A stretch of 51,002 bases of DNA from CAVPDE01 sp964580575 (GTDB taxonomy: Bacteria; Desulfobacterota; DSM-4660; Desulfatiglandales; HGW-15). Made by a program: the position numbers and the translations under genes. Where the stretch lies: assembly GCA_964580575.1 (NCBI GenBank), contig CAZOLJ010000026.1, positions 1 to 51,002 of the forward strand, written 5' to 3'. Under the pieces are notes generated by a model that had not been told where the DNA came from, did not search any database, and saw only the letters and a list, made by a program, of their open reading frames with translations. This document shows, piece by piece, positions 6,842 through 14,610 of the stretch (positions are counted from its first letter, which is position 1; each line of letters begins with the position of its first letter).

Positions 6842-7183
6842 ATGGAAGTTTTTCCTTACACTATCGATTACTATGTCACGGAGGACGGAAGAAAGCCATT
6901 TAAGGAATGGCTCGACAAGCTAGGGGACATAACAGCGAGGCAGAAAGTCCGTATTAGGCTAGACCGTGTACGGCTAGGGAACCTCGGCAGGAACCGTTCT
7001 GTGGGAGAGGGAGTCTACGAAATCAAGATCGATTACGGACCTGGCTACCGCGTTTACTATGGGCTCGAAGAGAAGGCACTGATTCTTCTCCTGTTGGGAG
7101 GAGACAAATCATCACAGGAGAAGGATATCGCCCTGGCAAGAGCATATTGGAATGACCAAAAAAGGAGAAGAAGAGGTGACTAA
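6842..7183 (+). CDS. HigB/RelE-type toxin (HI1419 family addiction killer)
   Basis: 113 residues: FPYTIDYYVTEDGRKPFKEWLDKLGD, KVRIRLDRVRLGNLGRNRSV, GVYEIKIDYGPGYRVYYG and a final LLLLGGDKSSQEKDI..A..YW. These are the hallmarks of the phage-derived Gp49-like/HI1419 killer family, a RelE-fold ribosome-dependent mRNase in studied members. The conserved GPGYRVYY strand and GGDKS loop are intact. Toxin precedes antitoxin, as usual for this family, with a short overlap. Confidence 0.9.
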   Translation: MEVFPYTIDYYVTEDGRKPFKEWLDKLGDITARQKVRIRLDRVRLGNLGRNRSVGEGVYEIKIDYGPGYRVYYGLEEKALILLLLGGDKSSQEKDIALARAYWNDQKRRRRGD

Positions 7184-7505
7184 GAAGACAACGACATATC
7201 AGGAAGACCTGATCGAGTCTCTCAAAGACATCCGAGAGGCAGCGGCCTACCTAAATGCAGCAATGGAAGAGGGCGATCGAGCACTTTTTCTTCTAGCGCT
7301 CCGTAATGTCGCTGAGGCGCAGGGAGGCATGGCTGCGGTTGCAGAAAAGGCGCAATTGAACCGGGAGAATCTTTACCGAATGCTTTCCAAGAAGGGAAAT
7401 CCCGAGATAAAGAGCATCGTGAGTTTGCTGCATTCCATGGGTCTCAGGCTGACAGTTGAACCCAGACGCAAAGTTACGAGGCCTAGAGTGAAGAAGGCAG
7501 CCTAG
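7176..7505 (+). CDS. HI1420-type antitoxin (HTH)
   Basis: 109 residues from GTG 7176, chosen because GGAG sits 8 nt upstream and family members begin close to this point; the ATG at 7152 would lengthen the overlap with the toxin gene. ESLKDIREAAAYLNAAMEEGDRALFLLALRNVAEAQGGMAAVAEKA is followed by an XRE-like helix-turn-helix (LNRENLYRMLSKKGNPEIKSIVSLLHSMGLRLTVEP). The basic Arg/Lys tail is common. It binds and neutralises the toxin and represses the operon in the family model. Confidence 0.9.
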   Translation: MTKKTTTYQEDLIESLKDIREAAAYLNAAMEEGDRALFLLALRNVAEAQGGMAAVAEKAQLNRENLYRMLSKKGNPEIKSIVSLLHSMGLRLTVEPRRKVTRPRVKKAA

Positions 7506-7508
7506 CAG

Positions 7509-7553
7509 CTATTCCCCGCCGGCGTACTTGGCCAGAGCGTCTTTGGTTTTCAC
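7509..7553 (-). pseudogene. orphan 3'-end fragment, inverted copy of 1-42
   Basis: On the minus strand the frame reads VKTKDALAKYAGGE-stop. Over 35 consecutive bases it is identical to positions 4-38 of the window in opposite orientation. The frame is closed by a TAA only five codons upstream, so this is a fragment, not a gene. Together the two copies enclose the accessory block. Confidence 0.7.
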
Positions 7554-7593
7554 CGGGGTGACGACTTTTTATTAAGGACCAAGCTTGACAATC

Positions 7594-7722
7594 TCGCAAA
7601 AAGTCGCAAAGCCGCTTTCCGTTCATGGTTCGATACCTCACCACGAACGGAAAATCAGACACTTACGCTCGTTTCAAAGCGTTCGCCCTGAGGTATCGAA
7701 GGGTGAACGCGACTTTTTGTGA
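7594..7722. repeat. 129-bp hairpin (MITE-like) element, copy 1
   Basis: Terminal inverted repeats TCGCAAAAAGTCG (7594-7606) and CGACTTTTTGTGA (7710-7722) enclose a second inverted repeat with 30-nt arms (7620-7649 and 7680-7709) carrying the shared core TTCGATACCTCA. The same terminal sequence and near-identical length recur at 35571-35697 with a different internal hairpin. It carries no ORF. Confidence 0.8.
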
Positions 7723-7755
7723 TTTCATCAAAGCGTGACTGTACTTCTTTGCTTC

Positions 7756-8448
7756 TTAGGTGAGAGCCCATTCGGCGGCCTTGCGGGCGTGAATGGTCGT
7801 CGTGTCGAACAGGGGAACGGCCGAATCGGAAGGGCCAACAAGCATCGAGATCTCGGTGCATCCAAGAATCACGCCTTGAGCGCCCTGATCCGCCAGTCGC
7901 TGGATGATCCGGCGATACTCCGCCCGAGAGCCGTCACGCACCAGTCCCATGCACAGCTCGTCATAGATGACTCTGTGCACGACCCCGCGATCCGCGTCGT
8001 CGGGAATGAGCACATCGAGATGGTGTCGGTCACGGAGCCTGCCGCGATAGAAATCCTGCTCCATGGTAAAGCAGGTGCCGAGCAATCCAATTTTCGTGAG
8101 CCCAGCCCGCTTGATTTCCTGAGCCGTGGGGTCGGCGATGTGAAAAAGAGGGATATTCACCGCGCTTTCAATGGCATCCGCAACCTTGTGCATGGTGTTC
8201 GTGCAGAGAACGACAAAGTCCGCCCCGGCAGCCTCAAGAGTTTGCGCGGCGTGGGCGAGCATGCGGCCGGACTCGTCCCATGCCCCTGATTGCTGCAATT
8301 GCTCGATCTCATGAAAGTCGACGCTGTAAAGAACGACCTTTGCGGAGTGAAAACCGCCCAGTCTGTCCCTCACCGTTTCATTGATGATCCGGTAGTAGGG
8401 AACCGTCGATTCCCAACTCATACCCCCAATTAACCCAACGGTTTTCAT
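7756..8448 (-). CDS. aspartate/glutamate racemase family protein
   Basis: 230 residues, typical length. N-terminus KTVGLIGGMSWEST is the family opening; the two catalytic cysteines are in VVLCTNTMHK (about residue 82) and VILGCTEISML (about 194), giving cofactor-free racemisation by two-base chemistry. The GGMSWEST and CTNTMHK wording is closest to broad-specificity amino-acid racemases of the YgeA/aspartate racemase branch rather than MurI. Cytoplasmic. Stands alone, with a GAGAGAGAG ribosome binding site. Substrate cannot be set from sequence. Confidence 0.9.
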   Translation of the reverse strand: MKTVGLIGGMSWESTVPYYRIINETVRDRLGGFHSAKVVLYSVDFHEIEQLQQSGAWDESGRMLAHAAQTLEAAGADFVVLCTNTMHKVADAIESAVNIPLFHIADPTAQEIKRAGLTKIGLLGTCFTMEQDFYRGRLRDRHHLDVLIPDDADRGVVHRVIYDELCMGLVRDGSRAEYRRIIQRLADQGAQGVILGCTEISMLVGPSDSAVPLFDTTTIHARKAAEWALT

Positions 8449-8635
8449 AGTCTCTCTCTCGTTTTGTCATACGCTACCATGCTTCAGAGAACATATACAC
8501 CGAAAACCTAGGGTCCGAAAAGGTGGGAGATGGGAGAGCAGAGTTTAGAGCCATGGTACATTGGAGTCGACAGTTTCTTTGAAAAGCCGTAAACTGCTTT
8601 CACGAAAAATCGTTCGACATCACCCCCTCCCTGAC

Positions 8636-8669
8636 CCTCCCCCCTCGAGGGGGAGGGGAGGGGGAGGGG
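8636..8669. other. C/G-tract hairpin with G-quadruplex motif
   Basis: A CCTCCCCC-type tract pairs with GGGGGAGG across CTCGAG, and the plus strand then continues as four G-runs of 5, 4, 5 and 4 bases (8649-8669) separated by single A residues, the strictest form of a G-quadruplex motif. It lies ~80 bp before the sigma-54 activator gene. A similar C/G palindrome without the extra G-runs is at 36718-36741. Confidence 0.6.
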
Positions 8670-8751
8670 CTAAAAGGCCTTATGCCTTTGCTATTGTATG
8701 AGTTGTTGTTTGGTGGGGCACTGAGTGAAACAGGGAAGAAGGGGGGAATCC

Positions 8752-10536
8752 ATGAAACGCAAGACATCCGACGACGCGCTTCAACGGGTGAGCCATGACC
8801 TTCGGGAGAGGGTGAAGGAGTTGGACTGCCTTTACGGCATCTCCAACCTCCTGGAGACCCCCGGCATTTCCCTGGAGGAGATCATCAGGGGAACCCTCAG
8901 GATTCTCCCTGCGGCCTGGCAGTACCCCGAAGTGACGTGCGGCCGAATCATTCTGGACAACCGTGTATTCAGGACAAAGAACTTTCAGGAGACGGCCTGG
9001 AAACTGGTCTCCGACATCGTCGTCAACGATGAGAACACGGGAACCCTGGAAGTCTTCTACAAAGAAGAGAGACCGCAAAGCCATGAAGGCCCCTTTCTTA
9101 AAGAAGAAAGAAAACTGATCGACGCGGTGGCTGAAAAACTGGGGAAGATCATTTGGGTCAAGCTTGCGGAAAAGTCCCTGAAGGAGAGTGAGGAGCGGTA
9201 CCGTGTTCTTGCCGAGCAGGTCGCGGACGGGGTGACGCTCCTTCAGGAAGGGAGATTTCTCTTTGTGAATCGTGCGTTCGTATCCATGTTCGGTTTCAAA
9301 GAGGCCAGAAGGTTGATCGGAAAAACGCCTGACGAATTGGCTTCAGAGGGTTTCATCCAGACCGACGAAAGGTTTTTTAAGGTGCTGGACTCGGATCACC
9401 CTTACGGCAAGGGGTTCAGAGCCCGGTGTGTCATGAAAGACGGAAGAATCCTTTGGGTCGAAGGTCGCCACAGCGTGATTCAGTTCGAGGGAAAGCCTGC
9501 CGTTCTTACCACCGTGCGGGATGTGACGGAGAGGGTGCTCAAGGAGATCGCCATGCGGGAAGAAGCGGAGCACCTGCGAAAAGAGAACATCACCCTCCGA
9601 TCCTCAATGAGAGAACGATACCGGTTCGGTAACATCATCGGCAAGAGCCAACCGATGCAGAAGGTGTATGAACTGATTTTGAAAGCGGCAAACTCCAATG
9701 CAAGCGTCTGCATCTTCGGGGAGTCCGGCACAGGAAAAGAACTGGTCGCTCGCGCGGTTCACGAAATGAGCAGCCGGCGGCAAAAGGAATTCGTCACAGT
9801 CAACTGCGGGGCCGTTCCGGAAGACCTTCTGGAGAGCGAATTCTTCGGCCACAAGAAAGGGGCCTTCACAGGCGCTTACACGGACAAGACGGGGTACCTG
9901 GACATCGCCGATGGCGGGAGCCTGTTCCTGGATGAAATCGGGGAACTGAACTTGAACATGCAGGTCAAACTCCTGCGGGCCATCGATGGAGGAGACTATG
10001 TCCCTGTGGGGAACAGCAGGCCCAGGAAATCGGATTTTCGCACCATCGCAGCGACCAACAGAAACCTGGTAGACCAGGTGAAGAAAGGGCTCATGCGAGA
10101 GGATTTCTTTTACAGGGTCAATGTGATTCCCATCATGTTGCCGCCGCTTCGAGACCGCAAGGAAGACATCCCCTTGCTGGTGGACCATTTCCTGCGAAGT
10201 CGTGCGGAGGAAGGGAAGCCGGCCCGTCTTCCCGGAGACGTGCTGGAGGCTTTCTTCAACCACACGTGGCCCGGGAACATCCGTGAACTCCAAAACGTGA
10301 TCCATCGGTATCTCACGGTCGACCGCCTGGATTTCATGAGCGTCGGTGACCTCGGCAACCCCGCTGAAAAGAGGCCGTCTGAAGCAAAACGACTCCGAGA
10401 GACGGTGCAGGACCTGGAGAAAGGCGCAATCGTCCGTGCCTTGGAGCAGACTCGATGGAACAAGTCGAAAGCCGCCTCTCTTCTGGGTGTCTCCCGGCGT
10501 TCTCTATTCAGGCGTATGCAAAACTTCGGCCTATGA
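8752..10536 (+). CDS. PAS-domain sigma-54 transcriptional activator
   Basis: 594 residues from ATG 8752 (GGGGGG ribosome binding site; GTG 8725 is also in frame). An N-terminal GAF-like region with coiled coil (~1-140) precedes a PAS domain (~146-265), then the AAA+ domain (~291-525) with Walker A GESGTGKE, GAFTGA sigma-54 contact loop, Walker B GGSLFLDEIGEL and arginine-finger region, and a Fis-type HTH (NKSKAASLLGVSRRSLFRR). No receiver domain, so control is by an internal signal rather than phosphorylation. Directly downstream are two near-identical palindromes and a perfect -24/-12 promoter, so its likely target is the Cys-rich protein/glutamate dehydrogenase operon. Confidence 0.93.
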   Translation: MKRKTSDDALQRVSHDLRERVKELDCLYGISNLLETPGISLEEIIRGTLRILPAAWQYPEVTCGRIILDNRVFRTKNFQETAWKLVSDIVVNDENTGTLEVFYKEERPQSHEGPFLKEERKLIDAVAEKLGKIIWVKLAEKSLKESEERYRVLAEQVADGVTLLQEGRFLFVNRAFVSMFGFKEARRLIGKTPDELASEGFIQTDERFFKVLDSDHPYGKGFRARCVMKDGRILWVEGRHSVIQFEGKPAVLTTVRDVTERVLKEIAMREEAEHLRKENITLRSSMRERYRFGNIIGKSQPMQKVYELILKAANSNASVCIFGESGTGKELVARAVHEMSSRRQKEFVTVNCGAVPEDLLESEFFGHKKGAFTGAYTDKTGYLDIADGGSLFLDEIGELNLNMQVKLLRAIDGGDYVPVGNSRPRKSDFRTIAATNRNLVDQVKKGLMREDFFYRVNVIPIMLPPLRDRKEDIPLLVDHFLRSRAEEGKPARLPGDVLEAFFNHTWPGNIRELQNVIHRYLTVDRLDFMSVGDLGNPAEKRPSEAKRLRETVQDLEKGAIVRALEQTRWNKSKAASLLGVSRRSLFRRMQNFGL

Positions 10537-10547
10537 ACGCCCATATT

Positions 10548-10561
10548 GAGCGAAATCGCCC
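10548..10561. promoter_or_regulatory. upstream activator palindrome 1
   Basis: GAGCGAAATCGCCC. Its reverse complement matches site 2 (10618-10631) in 12 of 14 positions. The centres are 70 bp apart and lie ~170 and ~100 bp before the sigma-54 promoter, the classical geometry for an enhancer-binding protein. It starts 12 bp after the activator stop codon. Confidence 0.6.
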
Positions 10562-10617
10562 ATTTATAATTTTACTACAGCTTACAAGCAGATAACCCTG
10601 AGACATATCTCATCCCT

Positions 10618-10631
10618 GGGCGCTTTCGCCC
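10618..10631. promoter_or_regulatory. upstream activator palindrome 2
   Basis: GGGCGCTTTCGCCC, a near-perfect dyad and the partner of site 1. Both sites are probably bound by the Fis-type HTH of the activator encoded just upstream. Confidence 0.6.
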
Positions 10632-10718
10632 GTTGTCAAGAGACCCACCCCTTGCACTGTAAAGACCCGTTCCGAAAAACCCTCATCAATTGAACCGGTT
10701 GCGCCCTCATTCCTGGAC

Positions 10719-10734
10719 TGGCACAGAGGTTGCT
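10719..10734 (+). promoter_or_regulatory. sigma-54 (-24/-12) promoter
   Basis: TGGCACAGAGGTTGCT is an exact match to TGGCAC-N5-TTGCW. Transcription should begin near 10745, about 65 nt before the ATG at 10810. Confidence 0.88.
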
Positions 10735-10809
10735 GTTTCCTGAGTTCATAGGATCGAAAAACCTTTGAACCCATTTTTAACTGGACCTAAGAAAAAGGAG
10801 TGTACCCGC

Positions 10810-11169
10810 ATGGAGGCTAAAGCCGCTAAGAAAGAAAGAAGTTCTCGAAAGCGCGCGCTCGGGAGGATGGGGATTTGCGTAGCCTGCACGAGTCTGGCCA
10901 TCTGCCGTTACCCGAAGAGCATTCAGCACCCGGTCATGTTTTGTGAGGAGTTCACCTCCAGCAGAGCGAACCCGCGCAAGAAAGAAATCTCGATGGATCC
11001 GGTTCTGGTGAATACTCCCGTCCAGGTCGCCGTGAACCGGGAAAATTTCTCAAACAACTATATCGGACTCTGCAAACGCTGTGATAAGCTCTATGCGTGC
11101 AGGCTGACCAAACCCGGGGGGGGCACGTGGCTGTGCGAGTTTTTTGAGGAGCGAAGAGCGGGCAAGTGA
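10810..11169 (+). CDS. Cys-rich small protein, probable metal-binding
   Basis: 119 residues from ATG 10810 (AAGGAG upstream). Two related modules: MGICVACTSLAICRYPKSIQHPVMFCEEF and IGLCKRCDKLYACRLTKPGGGTWLCEFF, each C-x2-C-x5/6-C…C-E-x-F, four cysteines per module, suited to Zn or an Fe-S cluster. The N-terminus is lysine-rich. Related small proteins occur in Deltaproteobacteria, without assigned role. First gene after the sigma-54 promoter and 25 bp before the glutamate dehydrogenase gene, so it is co-regulated and might act as a regulator, redox partner or metal sensor for it (inference). Confidence 0.8.
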   Translation: MEAKAAKKERSSRKRALGRMGICVACTSLAICRYPKSIQHPVMFCEEFTSSRANPRKKEISMDPVLVNTPVQVAVNRENFSNNYIGLCKRCDKLYACRLTKPGGGTWLCEFFEERRAGK

Positions 11170-11194
11170 TCACAGGGCTCTTGCAGAGGAAAAC

Positions 11195-14100
11195 ATGAGA
11201 TCAAAAAGCGTGCTGAAATCGGCATCCCTTCAGGATCCTGAGGTTCCGGTGGTTGTTCATGATGAGGCGCTTCACCGCCGGATTGAAAGCAGGTTTCTCG
11301 ATCAATCGAGGAAAACCTCGGAGAACCTGCGTTGGTTGTACAACAACATGCACCCTTACTTCTTCATCACGATGAAGGAGGAAGAGGAAGCGATCATCCA
11401 TCTCGCCGAAAGGCTCCCGGACGTGGCGAAGGAAATAGAAGTGGTCCTCGTCCATCAGCAAAAGAAGCAGATGATCGCAAGGCTCGACGTTCCCGGTTCC
11501 ATCTACGACACGCTCAAGACGCTCAAGCAGCGGGAGATCTCCTACGCGGAAATGTCTCACTCCTACACGCCGATTCCTGGGGTGGGCAAATACCTGGAGA
11601 TCCAGCGGTACGAATTCGACAGGAAAAGTCACGAGGAGATTGCCCAGGCCGGAGGGGTCAAAATCCCGGGGGTGATCAAAGGAAACGTTCAAGCAGCCAT
11701 GAAAGGGCTTTATCCGGACTACGAGTTCTCGGAGTTCGATGCCAGCCTGAAGCTTCTGTGGCTGAATAACGCTTCCTATGTGAGAATCTCACCGCCCGAG
11801 AGAGTGGCCCGTGTGCTCTGGTTGTATCAACAGGGCAAACAGCACGACGGTCTCTTCTTTGAAGTGGAGATCAAAGAGGATGAGAGGCACCACGAAGAAT
11901 CGCGCATCCTTTTCTCTGTGGGCAATCCTCATCAGAAGGATTTTCTCACCCAGGTGAGCGAGATCTTCCAGAGGCTTGGGATCGGAGTCCGCCGTTCCTA
12001 CTGTTTAATCATCAGCACGGGGGTGCACCCCTATTTTCTCGGTAATTTCTATGTCCTCACCCATGATGGAAAGCTTGTGGAAAAAGGGTCCGACCTCTTC
12101 AGAAAGCTCCAGAACGAGCTCTACAACACTCAGATCCTATCCACCTCCGGCGCCTCTTATACGGATTTCGTGACCAACCGGATCCTGACCGGAGAAGAAG
12201 CCTCCCTGACCAATGCCTTTGCCGCATTCTGCCACACCTTCCTGGCTCACAAGGAGCCGGACCGCTTTGATGAGAGCGTCGTGACCACGGCCTTTCACTC
12301 CAACCCGGATATCACCCTGCGTTTGATCCGGCTGTTCAAGACCCGCTTTGATCCGGAGATCCCGGAAAGAGAGGGGCTTTACGAAAAGGAGCGGAAAGAG
12401 GCGCTGGAGGTGATCGAAGGCTACAACACGGGGCACAGATACCTGGACGAGGTCCGAAGGACCATCTTCCGAACATGCCTTTTCTTCATCCAGCGGACGC
12501 TGAAGACCAATTTCTTTGTCCCTGAAAAGCACGCGCTTGCGTTCCGGCTGGATCCCGAAATCCTGAGCGATCAGGGATCGGCCTTCACTTCGGACTTGCC
12601 CCAGGGGAGACCTTTCCGGATCACCTTTTTCTTCAGCCGTCATGCCGTAGGATATCACATCGGGTTTTCAGACATTGCCCGGGGCGGGTGGCGGACCATC
12701 ATCTGCAAGACGCTGGACGAGTGCACCACCAACACCAACAGCGTGTTCAAAGAGGTCTATGTCCTGGCGCACACGCAGCACCTCAAGAACAAGGATATTT
12801 ATGAAGGGGGCTCCAAGCTGACCGTGGTGATGGATGCGGTGGGCCTCGATTCCCCTGCGCTGGTGACTCAGCGTCTGTACAAGGTGCAGTATGGAATTCT
12901 CAACGCGTTCCTGGACCTTTTTGTCACGGAAAAGGGTCGGGCCAAACATCCGGGCGTGGTGGACTACTACGGCGAAGACGAGCCCATTGAGCTGGGGCCG
13001 GATGAAAACATGAGCGACGCCATGATCGAGTTCATCGCGCGGCAGTCCGTGAAAAGGGGGTATATTCTCGGCATCGGCATCATGTCGAGCAAGGAGATCG
13101 GAATCAATCACAAGGAATACGGGGTCACCTCCAGGGGCGTGATGAAATTTGCAGAGGTGGCCATGAAGGAAATCGGCATCGACATAAGCCGAGATCCGTT
13201 TACGGTCAGGTTTACGGGAGGGCCCAACGGGGATGTGGCAGGTAATTCCCTGCGGTTGCTGCTGGAACGCTGCCCCAAGGCCAAGGTCCTGAGCCTCGTA
13301 GACGGAACGGCAGGGCTTTATGACCCGGAGGGAGCAGAGAGGGCGGAGCTGCGGAGGATCGTTCTCAAACAGGATTTGGATCACTTCCGGCCTGAAGCGC
13401 TTCACCCGGGAGGGTTTATGCTGTTCCGGGCAGACCACCGCCAGGACGGTCTTCGGGAACTCTACAGAAAGGCGATCCGGGGAGAAAAAGGAGTGGAGGA
13501 AACCTGGATCACGGTGGATGAGTTCTATAAGGAGATGGATGAACTCGTGTTCACCGTTTCCACAGACCTTTTTCTTCCCTGCGGAGGAAGGCCTGAGACC
13601 ATCGACAGGAGCAACTGGCAGAAGCTTCTTGACTCCGGCGGAAAACCGACCCTGCGCGTGATCACCGAAGGGGCCAATTCCTTTATCACGCCTGTGGCGC
13701 GATCAGACATTCAGAAAAAGGGAGTGATCGTCCTGCGGGATGCGTCGGCGAACAAGTGCGGCGTCATCTCCTCTTCCTACGAGATTATCGCCAACCTCCT
13801 AATGACCGCGAAGGAATTCCTGGCTCACAAGGAGGCCTACGTTCAAGATGTCCTGGCCATCCTCGAAAAGAGAGCGGAGGAAGAGGCCAACCTGATCTTC
13901 CGGAGGTACCGGGAAGGGAACGGGAAACACTTTTACACGGATATCAGCAATGCGATCAGCGAGGAGATTAACGATCACTATGCAAAACTCTTCAGCTATT
14001 TCCAGAGCCGGCCTCAGCTGTGTGATCAACCCCTTTTCCGCAAGGTGCTCCTGAACCATCTGCCGGCCCTGATCCGAGAGAGCCCCCAGCTCAGGGGCCG

Positions 14101-14236
14101 GGTAAAGAGAATACCTCCGAAAATCAAGAACGCCATCCTCTCGAGCGAGATTGCCACTCGGATCGTGTATCACGGAGGGTGGGAAATGGATTTCGAAGGC
14201 AGGCTCAAGGAGTTCGTCAAGGACAACTTCTACTGA
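11195..14236 (+). CDS. large NAD-dependent glutamate dehydrogenase
   Basis: 1,013 residues from ATG 11195 (AGAGGA before it). This is the ~115-kDa class: a long N-terminal regulatory half, then the catalytic part from ~470 with AVGYHIGFSDIARGGWRT, KDIYEGGSKLTVVMDA, the nucleotide-binding stretch FTGGPNGDVAGNSLRLL (~672), and TEGANSFITPVARSDIQKKG / LRDASANKCGVISSSYE (~824-860), the equivalent of the EGAN…ANAGGV…SYFE signature. It oxidises glutamate to 2-oxoglutarate and ammonia with NAD, a catabolic role. Expression is probably driven by the sigma-54 promoter at 10719, which links glutamate use to a sensed signal. Confidence 0.92.
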   Translation: MRSKSVLKSASLQDPEVPVVVHDEALHRRIESRFLDQSRKTSENLRWLYNNMHPYFFITMKEEEEAIIHLAERLPDVAKEIEVVLVHQQKKQMIARLDVPGSIYDTLKTLKQREISYAEMSHSYTPIPGVGKYLEIQRYEFDRKSHEEIAQAGGVKIPGVIKGNVQAAMKGLYPDYEFSEFDASLKLLWLNNASYVRISPPERVARVLWLYQQGKQHDGLFFEVEIKEDERHHEESRILFSVGNPHQKDFLTQVSEIFQRLGIGVRRSYCLIISTGVHPYFLGNFYVLTHDGKLVEKGSDLFRKLQNELYNTQILSTSGASYTDFVTNRILTGEEASLTNAFAAFCHTFLAHKEPDRFDESVVTTAFHSNPDITLRLIRLFKTRFDPEIPEREGLYEKERKEALEVIEGYNTGHRYLDEVRRTIFRTCLFFIQRTLKTNFFVPEKHALAFRLDPEILSDQGSAFTSDLPQGRPFRITFFFSRHAVGYHIGFSDIARGGWRTIICKTLDECTTNTNSVFKEVYVLAHTQHLKNKDIYEGGSKLTVVMDAVGLDSPALVTQRLYKVQYGILNAFLDLFVTEKGRAKHPGVVDYYGEDEPIELGPDENMSDAMIEFIARQSVKRGYILGIGIMSSKEIGINHKEYGVTSRGVMKFAEVAMKEIGIDISRDPFTVRFTGGPNGDVAGNSLRLLLERCPKAKVLSLVDGTAGLYDPEGAERAELRRIVLKQDLDHFRPEALHPGGFMLFRADHRQDGLRELYRKAIRGEKGVEETWITVDEFYKEMDELVFTVSTDLFLPCGGRPETIDRSNWQKLLDSGGKPTLRVITEGANSFITPVARSDIQKKGVIVLRDASANKCGVISSSYEIIANLLMTAKEFLAHKEAYVQDVLAILEKRAEEEANLIFRRYREGNGKHFYTDISNAISEEINDHYAKLFSYFQSRPQLCDQPLFRKVLLNHLPALIRESPQLRGRVKRIPPKIKNAILSSEIATRIVYHGGWEMDFEGRLKEFVKDNFY

Positions 14237-14261
14237 TGCCATGGGAGAACAGGAGACTCTA

Positions 14262-14483
14262 ATGGAAAGCCAGTCGAGATGGGTTAAACGCCAAGTCCAA
14301 TGTCCTCAGGACATGAGGCCGTCCTACCTTCTCGTGGAACACCACATGGAAGATGACGGCAAAGAGACGCTGCGGAGTGTGAGCTGCGACAATCCCTATC
14401 TCAGGGACTATGGGGGAGGGGATTGTGAGTGGTCCTGCTGGGAGAAACTATCGGCCGAGAGTCTCAAGAATAGCTCCGTTTAG
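14262..14483 (+). CDS. small Cys-containing protein, unknown function
   Basis: 73 residues, start ATG 14262 with AGGAG 7 nt upstream (an in-frame ATG at 14241 is possible). VKRQVQCPQDMRPSYLLVEH…TLRSVSCDNPYLRDYGGGDCEWSCWEKL resembles small proteins found in Deltaproteobacteria, with the block SVSCDNP…DC.WSCWE. Four cysteines could bind a metal. Lies 25 bp after the glutamate dehydrogenase and probably shares its transcript, making a second Cys-rich small protein in the same operon. Confidence 0.65.
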   Translation: MESQSRWVKRQVQCPQDMRPSYLLVEHHMEDDGKETLRSVSCDNPYLRDYGGGDCEWSCWEKLSAESLKNSSV

Positions 14484-14531
14484 CCCTCGTCCATCCAAAA
14501 ATCAATCAAAATCAGGCCACGGGATTCCCGC

Positions 14532-14561
14532 TTGACTTGAAAAGCGGTTGATCTCTATAGT
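14532..14561 (+). promoter_or_regulatory. sigma-70 type promoter for rnc operon
   Basis: TTGACT (14532-14537), 18 bp, TATAGT (14556-14561). Start of transcription near 14568, about 45 nt before rnc. Confidence 0.6.
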
Positions 14562-14610
14562 TGAAAGAGCGATCCTTTTTGCGTAGCGAGAAGCAGGACG
14601 AGTGGAGCCT

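Noticed and set aside
9604..10305. Long minus-strand frame antisense to the activator gene
   Set aside because: Shadow of a GC-rich gene with clear domain structure on the plus strand.
12137..13438. Long minus-strand frames antisense to the glutamate dehydrogenase
   Set aside because: No family, no ribosome binding sites; explained by third-position GC of the true gene.
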